From Myxococcales bacterium (GTDB lineage: Bacteria; Myxococcota_A; Bradymonadia; UBA7976; UBA1532), in assembly GCA_020633465.1 (NCBI GenBank), contig JACKDN010000012.1, forward strand, positions 157,785 to 221,784: a DNA stretch of 64,000 nt, written 5' to 3'. This document shows positions 57,518-64,000 of the stretch, piece by piece (the stretch's first letter is position 1; each line of letters begins with the position of its first letter). The notes below the pieces were generated by a model. It was not told the DNA's origin. It saw only the letters and a program-made list of their open reading frames with translations, and did no database searches. The translations under genes and the position numbers were made by a program.

Positions 57518-59224
57518 ATGAGCGAGCTGTCTCGGCGGGAGATCCTTCGGCTGGCGGCGGCGCTGGGCATCTCGCCCGCGCTGCTGGGGCTTCTGGGCTG
57601 CGACGACTCGGACGACGTCGACGCGCCGCCGGACGGCGGTGGCATGGGCGGCATGGGCGGCGGCGGCGACATGGGGCCCGAGGCCGACATGGGGCCCGAG
57701 GCCGACATGGGGCCGCCGGACGACGGCTTCCCGCGCTACACCTACGAGGGCGAGCCGGGGCCCGAGACCCTGTTCACGCACGGCGTGGCCAGCGGCGATC
57801 CGCTGACCGATCGCGTCATCCTCTGGTCGCACGTCGAGGGCGTCACCGAGGCCACCGAGGTCTTCTGGGAGATCAGCGAGGATCGCGACTTCGCCGTGCG
57901 GCGCAACGTGGGCACCTTCACGACGAACGCCGACCGCGACTACACGGTCAAGGTGGACGCCCTCGAGCTGAGCCCGGGTACGACCTACTTCTACCGCTTC
58001 CACGCGCTGGGCCGCACCTCGCCGGTGGGGCGCACGCGCACGGCGCCCGAGGGCGCGGTCGACCGCCTGCGCTTCGCGGTGGTCAGCTGCTCGAGCTACG
58101 CGCACGGCTGGTTCCACACCTACCGCGAGCTGGCCACCCAGCCAGACCTCGACGCGGTGCTGCACCTCGGCGACTACATCTACGAGTACGGCGACGGCGA
58201 GTACGGCAACGTCCGCCCCTACGACCCGCCCCACGAGATCATCACCCTCGAGGACTACCGCCGCCGCTACCGCCACTACCGCAAGGATCCCTGGCTGCAG
58301 GCGGTGCACGTCCAGCACCCCTTCATCTGCATCTGGGACGATCACGAGTCGGCCAACGACTCGTGGCGCGGCGGCGCGCAGAACCACAACGCGGGCGAAG
58401 GCCCCTGGATGGAGCGGCGCGCCGCCGCCGAGCAGGCCTACCTCGAGTGGATCCCCATCCGCGAGTCCGCGGACGGCCGCATCTGGCGCACCATGCGCTA
58501 CGGCGATCTGGTCGACCTGGTGATGCTCGACAGCCGCCTGTGGGGGCGCGACGAACAGACCACCCGCGACCACTACGCCGACCCCGATCGCACCCTGCTG
58601 GGCCTCGATCAGGAGGCCTGGCTGAACGACGAGCTGGCCGACTCGCAGGCCAAGTGGAGGCTGCTCGGGCAGCAGGTGATGATGGGCCACCTGCGCTTCC
58701 AGGCGTCGCCCAACCTGCCCCTGAACCCGGTCAACGGCGATCAGTGGGACGGCTACGATGCCTCGCGCCAGCGCCTCTTCCAGATGGTGCGCGACAACGA
58801 CGTGCAGAACCTGGTGGTGCTGACCGGCGACATCCACACCAGCTGGGCGATGGAGCTGACCGAGGATCCCAACGATCCCCAGCTGTACGATCCCATGAGC
58901 GGCGACGGCGCGCTGGCGGTCGAGTTCGTCGCCACTTCGGTCACCTCGCCGGGCTTGCCCGCGGTGCAGCCCGCGTTGATCGACCTGGTGCTGCAGTCGA
59001 ACCCCCACATCAAGTGGACCGACGTCGAGAAGAAGGGCTGGGTGCTGCTGGACGTGACGCCCGAGCGCGTCCAGGGCGCCTGGTATCACTTCGATCGCAT
59101 CGACGTGGCGGATCCCCAGGTGCCCTTCGTGGCGAAGGTGTTCGAGGTCTACGACGGCGCGCCGCGCCTGTTCGAGGTCGAGGCCGTCGCCGACGCCCGC
59201 CCGGACGCCCCGCCCCTGGCCTGA
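57518..59224 (+). CDS. phoD: PhoD-family alkaline phosphatase, Tat-exported lipoprotein
   Basis: 568 residues from the ATG at 57518. The N-terminus 'SRREILRLAAALGISPALLGLLGC' has a twin-arginine motif and a lipobox Cys, so it is a Tat lipoprotein. A Met/Gly/Pro-rich linker ('GGMGGMGGGGDMGPEADMGP') follows. The PhoD N-terminal fibronectin-like domain ('FTHGVASGDPLTDRVILWSHV') and the metallophosphatase core are present, with 'LHLGDYIYEYGDGEYGN', 'FICIWDDHESANDSW' and 'TGDIHTSWAMEL'. PhoD enzymes are Ca/Fe-dependent phosphodi- and monoesterases that scavenge phosphate. It would act on the outer face of the cell envelope. Confidence 0.93.
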   Translation: MSELSRREILRLAAALGISPALLGLLGCDDSDDVDAPPDGGGMGGMGGGGDMGPEADMGPEADMGPPDDGFPRYTYEGEPGPETLFTHGVASGDPLTDRVILWSHVEGVTEATEVFWEISEDRDFAVRRNVGTFTTNADRDYTVKVDALELSPGTTYFYRFHALGRTSPVGRTRTAPEGAVDRLRFAVVSCSSYAHGWFHTYRELATQPDLDAVLHLGDYIYEYGDGEYGNVRPYDPPHEIITLEDYRRRYRHYRKDPWLQAVHVQHPFICIWDDHESANDSWRGGAQNHNAGEGPWMERRAAAEQAYLEWIPIRESADGRIWRTMRYGDLVDLVMLDSRLWGRDEQTTRDHYADPDRTLLGLDQEAWLNDELADSQAKWRLLGQQVMMGHLRFQASPNLPLNPVNGDQWDGYDASRQRLFQMVRDNDVQNLVVLTGDIHTSWAMELTEDPNDPQLYDPMSGDGALAVEFVATSVTSPGLPAVQPALIDLVLQSNPHIKWTDVEKKGWVLLDVTPERVQGAWYHFDRIDVADPQVPFVAKVFEVYDGAPRLFEVEAVADARPDAPPLA

Positions 59225-59264
59225 CGCCCCGGCGGCGCGCCCGCGCCCCCGCCGTGCCCGCTTT

Positions 59265-59281
59265 CGGTCACCTCGTGACCG
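59265..59281. promoter_or_regulatory. Palindrome between phosphatase and histidine kinase genes
   Basis: CGGTCAC and GTGACCG are perfect 7-bp arms around CTC, 40 bases after the phosphatase stop. It could be an operator for the downstream signalling operon or a weak transcription terminator. Confidence 0.45.
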
Positions 59282-59302
59282 GATACGGTCATGCCTGGGC
59301 AG

Positions 59303-59327
59303 AGTGTTCGTGGGATGCTCGAACACT
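59303..59327. promoter_or_regulatory. Inverted repeat in the histidine kinase leader
   Basis: AGTGTTCG and CGAACACT are perfect 8-bp arms with a 9-base centre, ending a few bases before the ribosome site GGGGGAG. It may bind the operon's own regulator or fold in the mRNA to control translation. Confidence 0.45.
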
Positions 59328-59341
59328 TCCAGGGGGAGTTC

Positions 59342-60949
59342 ATGGCCGCGAGCGCTTCGCATCACCTGGCGCGCCTGTTCGCGCTGGCCGACTCGGAGGG
59401 CGACTCCGACGAGGATCGCCTGCGCCATCGCTTCTTGATCGCGACCGGCCTCTCGATGAGCGGCGGTGGCATCCTCTGGGGCAGCCTGGGTCTGAGCGTC
59501 GGCACCGCCGGCCCGGCGGTCATCCCGTTCGGCTACACCGTCGCCACGGCCATCAACCTCTTCGTCCTGTCCCGCACCAAGGCCTTCGTCCCCGCGCGCA
59601 CGTTCCAGGTGTTCATCAGCCTCGCGCTGCCCTTCTTCTTCCAGTGGACGCTCGGGGGCTTCACCGCCTCGGGCTGCGTGATGATCTGGTCGCTCTTGGC
59701 CCTGGTGGCGTCGCTGTCCTTCGAGGACGTGCGCGACTCGGTCCGCTGGTGGGTGCTCTTCCTGGCCCTGACCATCGTGTCCGGCGCCATCGACCGCCGC
59801 CTCGACGTGCCCGCGACCATCGCCGATCCCTCGCTGCCCGCGATCTTCTTCGCGATCAACCTGTGCACGGTCGCCTCGGCGGTCTTCTTCCTCACCCTCT
59901 ACTTCGTCCGCGCCCGCGCCAGCGCCATCGTCGCGCTCAACGAGAAGAACGCTCAGCTCGCGCAGTCGCAGGCGGCGCTGGTGCAGAGCGAGAAGATGGC
60001 CGCCCTCGGCCAGCTGGTGGCCGGCGTCGCGCACGAGCTGAACACGCCCCTGGGCGCCATCCGCGCGTCGGTCGCCAACCTGGGGGCGGCCGTCGATCAC
60101 GCGCTCGGCGACATGCCGGCCCTGCTGGCCGAGCTGCCGCCGCCTCGTCGGCAGGCCTTCCTGGCGCTGGTGCGGGCGGCGGCTCGCAATGACGGCGGCC
60201 GCCTCACCTCCCGCGAGCAGCGCGCCGCGCGGCGGGCCCTGCGGGGCGAGCTGGAGGCGAAGGGCGTCCACGACGCCGATCCCATCGCCGACCACCTGGT
60301 CGACATGGGCGTCACCGCGTTGGGTGACCACGCCGAGCTGCTGGCGGGCGCGCAGGCCGAGGCCCTGCTCGACAGCGCCTACAACCTGTCGGCCCTGCGC
60401 CGGAACTCGAAGAACATCGACCTCGCGGCCGATCGCGCCGCCAAGATCGTCTTCGCCCTGAAGAGCTACGCCCACCCGGGCACGGCCGGCGCCGAGCAGG
60501 CCGAAGGCAGCCTGGCCGAGTCCCTCGACACCGTGCTGACGCTGTACCACAACCTGATCAAGCGCGGCATCGAGGTGGTGCGCGAGGTGGACGACCCCGG
60601 CGTCGTCCGGGCCCGGCACGAGGCGCTCAACCAGGTGTGGACCAACCTGGTGCACAACGCCCTGCAGGCGATGGGCGACGCGGGCACCCTGACCGTCGGG
60701 GTGGCGCGGGCCGCCGGCGGCGTCGAGGTGCGCGTCGCCGACACCGGCGGGGGCATCGCGCCCGAGGCGCTCGAGCGCATCTTCGATCCCTTCTTCACCA
60801 CCAAGGCGGCCGGCGAAGGCACCGGCCTCGGTCTGTCGATCTGCCGCGACATCGTCGAGCAGCACGGCGGGCGCATCGAGGTCGACACCGGCCCCACCGG
60901 CACCTGCTTCCGCGTGTGGCTGCCGGACGCCGAACGGGAGGCGGCATGA
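59342..60949 (+). CDS. Membrane sensor histidine kinase
   Basis: 535 residues from the ATG at 59342 (GGGGGAG upstream). About six N-terminal membrane helices (30-195) form a putative sensory or 7TM-type domain. A coiled coil ('NEKNAQLAQSQAALVQSEKMAAL') leads to the H box 'LVAGVAHELNTPLGAI' with the phospho-His. An unusually long helical insert of about 120 residues separates it from the ATPase domain, whose N box is 'NLVHNALQAM' and G boxes are 'DTGGGIAPEALERIFDPFFTTK' and 'GTGLGLSI'. It is translationally coupled to the response regulator (ATGA-type overlap). The signal is unknown. Confidence 0.92.
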   Translation: MAASASHHLARLFALADSEGDSDEDRLRHRFLIATGLSMSGGGILWGSLGLSVGTAGPAVIPFGYTVATAINLFVLSRTKAFVPARTFQVFISLALPFFFQWTLGGFTASGCVMIWSLLALVASLSFEDVRDSVRWWVLFLALTIVSGAIDRRLDVPATIADPSLPAIFFAINLCTVASAVFFLTLYFVRARASAIVALNEKNAQLAQSQAALVQSEKMAALGQLVAGVAHELNTPLGAIRASVANLGAAVDHALGDMPALLAELPPPRRQAFLALVRAAARNDGGRLTSREQRAARRALRGELEAKGVHDADPIADHLVDMGVTALGDHAELLAGAQAEALLDSAYNLSALRRNSKNIDLAADRAAKIVFALKSYAHPGTAGAEQAEGSLAESLDTVLTLYHNLIKRGIEVVREVDDPGVVRARHEALNQVWTNLVHNALQAMGDAGTLTVGVARAAGGVEVRVADTGGGIAPEALERIFDPFFTTKAAGEGTGLGLSICRDIVEQHGGRIEVDTGPTGTCFRVWLPDAEREAA

Positions 60950-61341
60950 GCGAGGCGGTCATCCTGCTCGTCGACGACGAGCGCACCATCCTGCAGAGCC
61001 TGAAGCAGCAGCTGCGGCGCCTGTTCGGCGCGCGCCTTCAGTACGAGACGGCCGAGGACGTGCCCGAGGCCTGGGAGGTGCTCGACGAGCTGCACGACGA
61101 GGGCGCCCGCGTCGTGGTCATCGTGTCGGACTGGCTGATGCCCGGCGTGCGCGGCGACGAGTTCCTGGTGCAGGTGCGCGCGAAGCACCCCGACATCGTC
61201 CGCGTGATGCTGACCGGTCAAGCGGACGACGCCGCGATCCGGCGGGTGGTCACCGACGCCGCGGTGACGACGGTGCTGCACAAACCGTGGTCGCCCGACG
61301 AGCTGCGCGCGGTCATCGCGGGCGCGCTGAGCGCGGACTGA
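60946..61341 (+). CDS. Single-domain response regulator
   Basis: 131 residues; the ATG overlaps the kinase stop. It is a receiver domain only: acidic pair in 'ILLVDDERTI' (Asp 10-11), phospho-acceptor Asp 62 in 'VSDWLMPG', Thr in 'RVMLTGQADD' and Lys 113 in 'LHKPW'. There is no output domain, so it probably acts as a phosphate relay or protein-interaction switch between the histidine kinase and the receiver-kinase fusion that begins two bases later. Confidence 0.92.
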   Translation: MSEAVILLVDDERTILQSLKQQLRRLFGARLQYETAEDVPEAWEVLDELHDEGARVVVIVSDWLMPGVRGDEFLVQVRAKHPDIVRVMLTGQADDAAIRRVVTDAAVTTVLHKPWSPDELRAVIAGALSAD

Positions 61342-61343
61342 CC

Positions 61344-63893
61344 ATGCCGAAGCCCGTCATCCTCTGCGTCGACGACGAGCGCAGCGTGCTCGTGGGCCTG
61401 AAGGAGCAGCTCAAGCGCGGCTTCGGCGGCCACTGCCTCGTCGAGACGGCCGACGACGGCGAGGCCGCCCTCGAGCTGTACGCCGAGCTGACCGAGGACG
61501 GCTACACGGTGCCGCTGGTCATCAGCGATCAGATCATGCCGGGCCTGAAGGGCGACGCGCTGCTGGCCGAGCTGCACCGGCGCGATCCCTCGATGCTGAA
61601 GGTGATGCTGACCGGGCAGGCCGGCGCCGAGGCGGTCGGCAACGCGGTCAACGCCGCGGGCCTGTACCGCTTCATCGCGAAGCCGTGGCATCAGGACGAT
61701 CTGACGCTGACCGTGCGCGAGGCGCTGCGGCGCTACGAGGACGCCCGCACGCTGGCGGCGCAGCACGCCACGCTGGTCGAGATGCACGAGGCCGCGCTGG
61801 ATTTGGCGGGCAACCTGGCCGCCGAGGATCGCTACCAGCGCATGGTGCGGCGTATGGCGCGGGCGCTGCCGGCCGACCGGGTGGCGCTGCTGCGGGTCGA
61901 GGGCGACCGCCTGCGGGTGCTGGCCACCTGCGGCAAGGCGCAGCTGCCCCCGACGCTCGAGGTGCGGCGCGAGCTCGAGGCCGATCTGGGCGCGACGGCG
62001 CCGGTGCGGCGGGTCGAGGATCCCCTGTGGCCCGACGCGCGCGCCACCGTGCGCGTGGCGCTGCGGGTGCAGGACGAGGTCGTGGGTCTGCTCGCGCTCG
62101 GGTCGGCCGAGGTCGGGGCGCACGACGACGTGCGCGACGAGCGCATCCTCGGCTTCGCCTCGCTGGCGGCCGCGTCGATGCACACCGCCGAGCTGTTCGA
62201 CGCCCTCGAGGAGGCGCTCGAGCACCGCCGCCGCGTCTCGCAGGAGCTCATCCGCCAGGCGAACGACCGCATCAGCGGGCCGCTGATCGGCAGCTCGCTC
62301 GCGATCCGGCGGCTGCGCGACGCGATCTCGGCCCACGCGGCGGGCGACGGCGCGCTGTTGGTGCTCGGCCCCCACGGCAGCGGCTGCGAGGCCACCGCGC
62401 GCGCGATCCACAACGAGAGCGCCCGCGCCGACCGCGCCTTCCTGATGGTCAACTGCGCCGTCGTGCAGCGGGTCGACGAGATCTTCGGCGCCGGCGGCGC
62501 GAACCGGGAGGCGCTCGCCGCCGGGGGCACCCTGTACCTCGCCGGCGTGAACCGCCTGCCCGCGGCGGTGCAGCTCGAGGTGGCCGAGCGCATCGTCGCC
62601 GGCAGCAGCGCGCGCGTGCTGGCGTCGGCCTACGAGGACGCCGGCGGGCGCAGCGGGCCGGCGGTGCTGCAGCGCGAGCTCGAGGCGGCCTTCGGCGAGC
62701 GCCTGCGGGTGCCCCCGCTGCGCCAGCGCCGGGACGACCTGCCCGAGCTGGCCGACTTCTTCCTGCGCATGCACGCCACGCGGGCCGGCCGGGTGATCGA
62801 TCCCCTCGACGACAAGGCGCTGGCGCGGCTGGCGGCCTACGACTGGCCGGGCAACGTGCAGGAGCTGAGTCACGTGATCCAGCGCGCGGTGCTGACGGCG
62901 CGGGGGCGCCAGGTCGAGATCGGCGAGGCGCTGCTCGAGGCCACCACCGAGCTGGGCGGCTATCGCCTGGTCGAGCGCATCGCGTCGGGCGGCATGGGCG
63001 AGGTGTGGCGCGCCGAGCACCGCCACATCGTGCGGCCGGCGGCCGTGAAGCTGATCCGGCCGGCGGGCGAGGGCGCGGACGGCCAGGGCGCGCTGGCCCG
63101 CTTCAAGCGCGAGGCGGCGGCCACCGCGCGGCTGTGCTCGCCGCACACGGTCGAGCTGTACGACTACGGGGTGAGCGACAACGGCGCCTTCTTCTACGTG
63201 ATGGAGCTGCTGCGGGGCATGGACCTGCAGAGCCTCGTCGCCTTCAACGGCGCGCTGCCCCCCGCCCGCGTGGTGCACCTGCTGACGCAGGCGTGCCGAT
63301 CGCTGAAAGAGGCCCACGCCGTGGGCATGGTGCACCGCGACATCAAGCCGGCCAACCTGATCGCTTGTCGCTTGGGCGCCGAGTACGACTTCGTGAAGGT
63401 GCTCGACTTCGGCATGGTGACGGCGCTGCCGGGCGAAGACACGGCGCTGACGCAGCCCGGTGGCCTCGCGGGCACGCCCGGCTACCTGGCGCCCGAGTGC
63501 ATCCAGCCCGACGGGGTCATCGACGGCCGCGCCGACATCTACTCGCTGGGCTGCGTCGCGTGGTGGCTGCTGACCGGCCAGCAGGTGTTCGTCGAGCGCT
63601 CGGCGGTGGCGACGCTGTTCGCGCACATCCAGCGGCCGGTGCCGGCGCTGCGGCCGCTGGCGTCGGACGTGCCCGAGGACCTCGAGGCGCTGGTCCGGGC
63701 CTGCCTGGCGAAGGATCCGATCGATCGCCCGCAGACGCCGGGCATGTTGATCGACCGGCTGCGGGCCGTGCACCTGACCGACACCTGGACGGACAGCCAA
63801 GCCGAGGCCTGGTGGCGCGGCCACCTGCCGGCCCTGTGCGTCGACGACGCGCTGCCCCTCACGCCCGATCCCACCGCGCCGACGATGGCCTGA
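61344..63893 (+). CDS. Receiver-GAF-degenerate AAA+-Ser/Thr kinase fusion
   Basis: 849 residues. REC domain 1-125 (Asp 62 in 'ISDQIMPG', Lys 113 in 'IAKPW'); a GAF-like domain ~145-290; a sigma-54-activator-type AAA+ domain ~314-530. A Hanks-type kinase spans ~539-815, with Gly-rich loop 'IASGGMGEVWRA', Lys in 'AAVKLIR', 'VHRDIKPANL' (His about 664), 'DFG' (about 688) and 'YLAPE'. The AAA+ part has lost Walker A Lys-Thr ('GPHGSGCEATARAI') and the Walker B Asp-Glu ('GGTLYLAGVNRLP'), and has no GAFTGA loop and no DNA-binding domain. So the domain is a scaffold, and the kinase is the output. It links two-component and Ser/Thr phosphorylation. Confidence 0.93.
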   Translation: MPKPVILCVDDERSVLVGLKEQLKRGFGGHCLVETADDGEAALELYAELTEDGYTVPLVISDQIMPGLKGDALLAELHRRDPSMLKVMLTGQAGAEAVGNAVNAAGLYRFIAKPWHQDDLTLTVREALRRYEDARTLAAQHATLVEMHEAALDLAGNLAAEDRYQRMVRRMARALPADRVALLRVEGDRLRVLATCGKAQLPPTLEVRRELEADLGATAPVRRVEDPLWPDARATVRVALRVQDEVVGLLALGSAEVGAHDDVRDERILGFASLAAASMHTAELFDALEEALEHRRRVSQELIRQANDRISGPLIGSSLAIRRLRDAISAHAAGDGALLVLGPHGSGCEATARAIHNESARADRAFLMVNCAVVQRVDEIFGAGGANREALAAGGTLYLAGVNRLPAAVQLEVAERIVAGSSARVLASAYEDAGGRSGPAVLQRELEAAFGERLRVPPLRQRRDDLPELADFFLRMHATRAGRVIDPLDDKALARLAAYDWPGNVQELSHVIQRAVLTARGRQVEIGEALLEATTELGGYRLVERIASGGMGEVWRAEHRHIVRPAAVKLIRPAGEGADGQGALARFKREAAATARLCSPHTVELYDYGVSDNGAFFYVMELLRGMDLQSLVAFNGALPPARVVHLLTQACRSLKEAHAVGMVHRDIKPANLIACRLGAEYDFVKVLDFGMVTALPGEDTALTQPGGLAGTPGYLAPECIQPDGVIDGRADIYSLGCVAWWLLTGQQVFVERSAVATLFAHIQRPVPALRPLASDVPEDLEALVRACLAKDPIDRPQTPGMLIDRLRAVHLTDTWTDSQAEAWWRGHLPALCVDDALPLTPDPTAPTMA

Positions 63894-63905
63894 TCGGCCG
63901 GGGCC

Positions 63906-64000
63906 TCAGGACGGCGTGCTGCCGCCGCCGCCCCCGCCGCCGCGACGGCGCCGCCGTCGACGACGCGCGGGCTGCGCGCCGCCCTCACCGCCGGTCGCCG
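63906..64000 (-). CDS. C-terminal end of an Arg/Gly-rich protein
   Basis: A minus-strand frame runs off the window edge and ends at a TGA (63906-63908). The visible tail is 'GGEGGAQPA' followed by a run of Arg, a run of Gly and 'STPS'. RGG-like tails of this kind occur at the ends of RNA helicases, ribonuclease E and other RNA-binding proteins, but the parent gene is outside the window. It is convergent with the receiver-kinase gene (12 bases apart). Confidence 0.4.
   Translation of the reverse strand, partial: ATGGEGGAQPARRRRRRRRGGGGGGGSTPS

Noticed and set aside
57239..60865. A 1208-residue minus-strand open frame
   Set aside because: Antisense to PhoD and the histidine kinase, both of which have full catalytic motifs on the plus strand.
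61344..63893. Annotation as a sigma-54-dependent activator
   Set aside because: Walker A, Walker B and the GAFTGA loop are all lost and there is no HTH; the C-terminus is a kinase.
1..64000. Prophage, insertion sequence or integrated element
   Set aside because: No transposase, integrase, phage structural gene or flanking direct repeats were found; only the XRE/nucleotidyltransferase pocket shows mild compositional difference.

Overview
This window is very GC-rich DNA from what looks like a predatory or complex-lifestyle member of the Myxococcota/Deltaproteobacteria lineage. The evidence is indirect and there is no rRNA to confirm it. It includes many secreted proteins and lipoproteins with Asp-Ala-Pro linkers, MopE-type DDDCDG repeats, thrombospondin-type-3 Asp repeats, and C-terminal Cys/hydrophobic/Arg-rich tails of the MYXO-CTERM kind. 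It also includes golvesin-type domains, a Ser/Thr kinase fused to a response regulator, and a eukaryote-like pseudokinase. I see no tRNA, rRNA, CRISPR array, prophage or insertion sequence.

Layout. 1-4.7 kb: the end of a lamin-tail protein, two lipoproteins, a divergent TetR/DUF4188 pair with an operator-like palindrome, and a VOC protein. 4.7-8.5 kb: a bacterial end-joining operon on the minus strand (zinc-knuckle protein, two Ku proteins, ligase-polymerase LigD). 8.6-10.8 kb: DUF1206 protein, PAP2 phosphatase, lipoprotein. 11-16 kb: a beta-propeller/phosphoesterase lipoprotein, then an amidohydrolase-TetR operon behind a strong palindrome. 16-22 kb: a lipoprotein with three golvesin domains, a Gly/Tyr-repeat secreted protein and an unrecognised protein. 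22-29.7 kb: a GNAT-UPF0462 fusion, a Wzx-type flippase, a methyltransferase, a frameshifted MopE-type lipoprotein, an aldehyde dehydrogenase, a small membrane protein and a YceI protein.

29.8-34.4 kb: a compact type IV filament-like operon (pilin, three GspF-like platform proteins, one GspE/PilT-like ATPase). 34.4-38 kb: MFS transporter, STAS protein, zinc-ribbon/HExxH membrane protein, PEGA-like protein. 38.1-45.1 kb: two coupled, very large surface proteins, a glucose/sorbosone-dehydrogenase-like protein with PKD and Asp repeats and a five-CxxCH cytochrome with eight MopE repeats. Both carry single-base disruptions in low-complexity linkers, while recognisable C-terminal anchors persist in another frame. 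45.2-48.6 kb: a DUF3108-like protein, a pseudokinase and a nucleotide-carrier-like transporter.

48.8-55.5 kb: a translationally coupled operon of an ATP-grasp enzyme, a methyltransferase-GT2 fusion and a DUF2723 GT-C-like membrane protein, followed by an M15-like/golvesin lipoprotein and, convergently, a hexapeptide acyltransferase. I infer a surface glycosylation module. 55.6-57.1 kb: an XRE regulator overlapping a nucleotidyltransferase, which resembles a toxin-antitoxin or defence pair, with two strong hairpins behind it. 57.5-63.9 kb: a PhoD-type phosphatase, then a signalling operon (membrane histidine kinase, single-domain response regulator, and a REC-GAF-degenerate AAA+-Ser/Thr kinase fusion). 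The window ends in the tail of an Arg/Gly-rich protein on the minus strand.

The best candidates for undescribed systems are the three-platform filament operon, the ATP-grasp/MTase-GT2/GT-C operon, the REC-to-Ser/Thr-kinase relay with a dead AAA+ domain, and the cytochrome-MopE/dehydrogenase surface pair.
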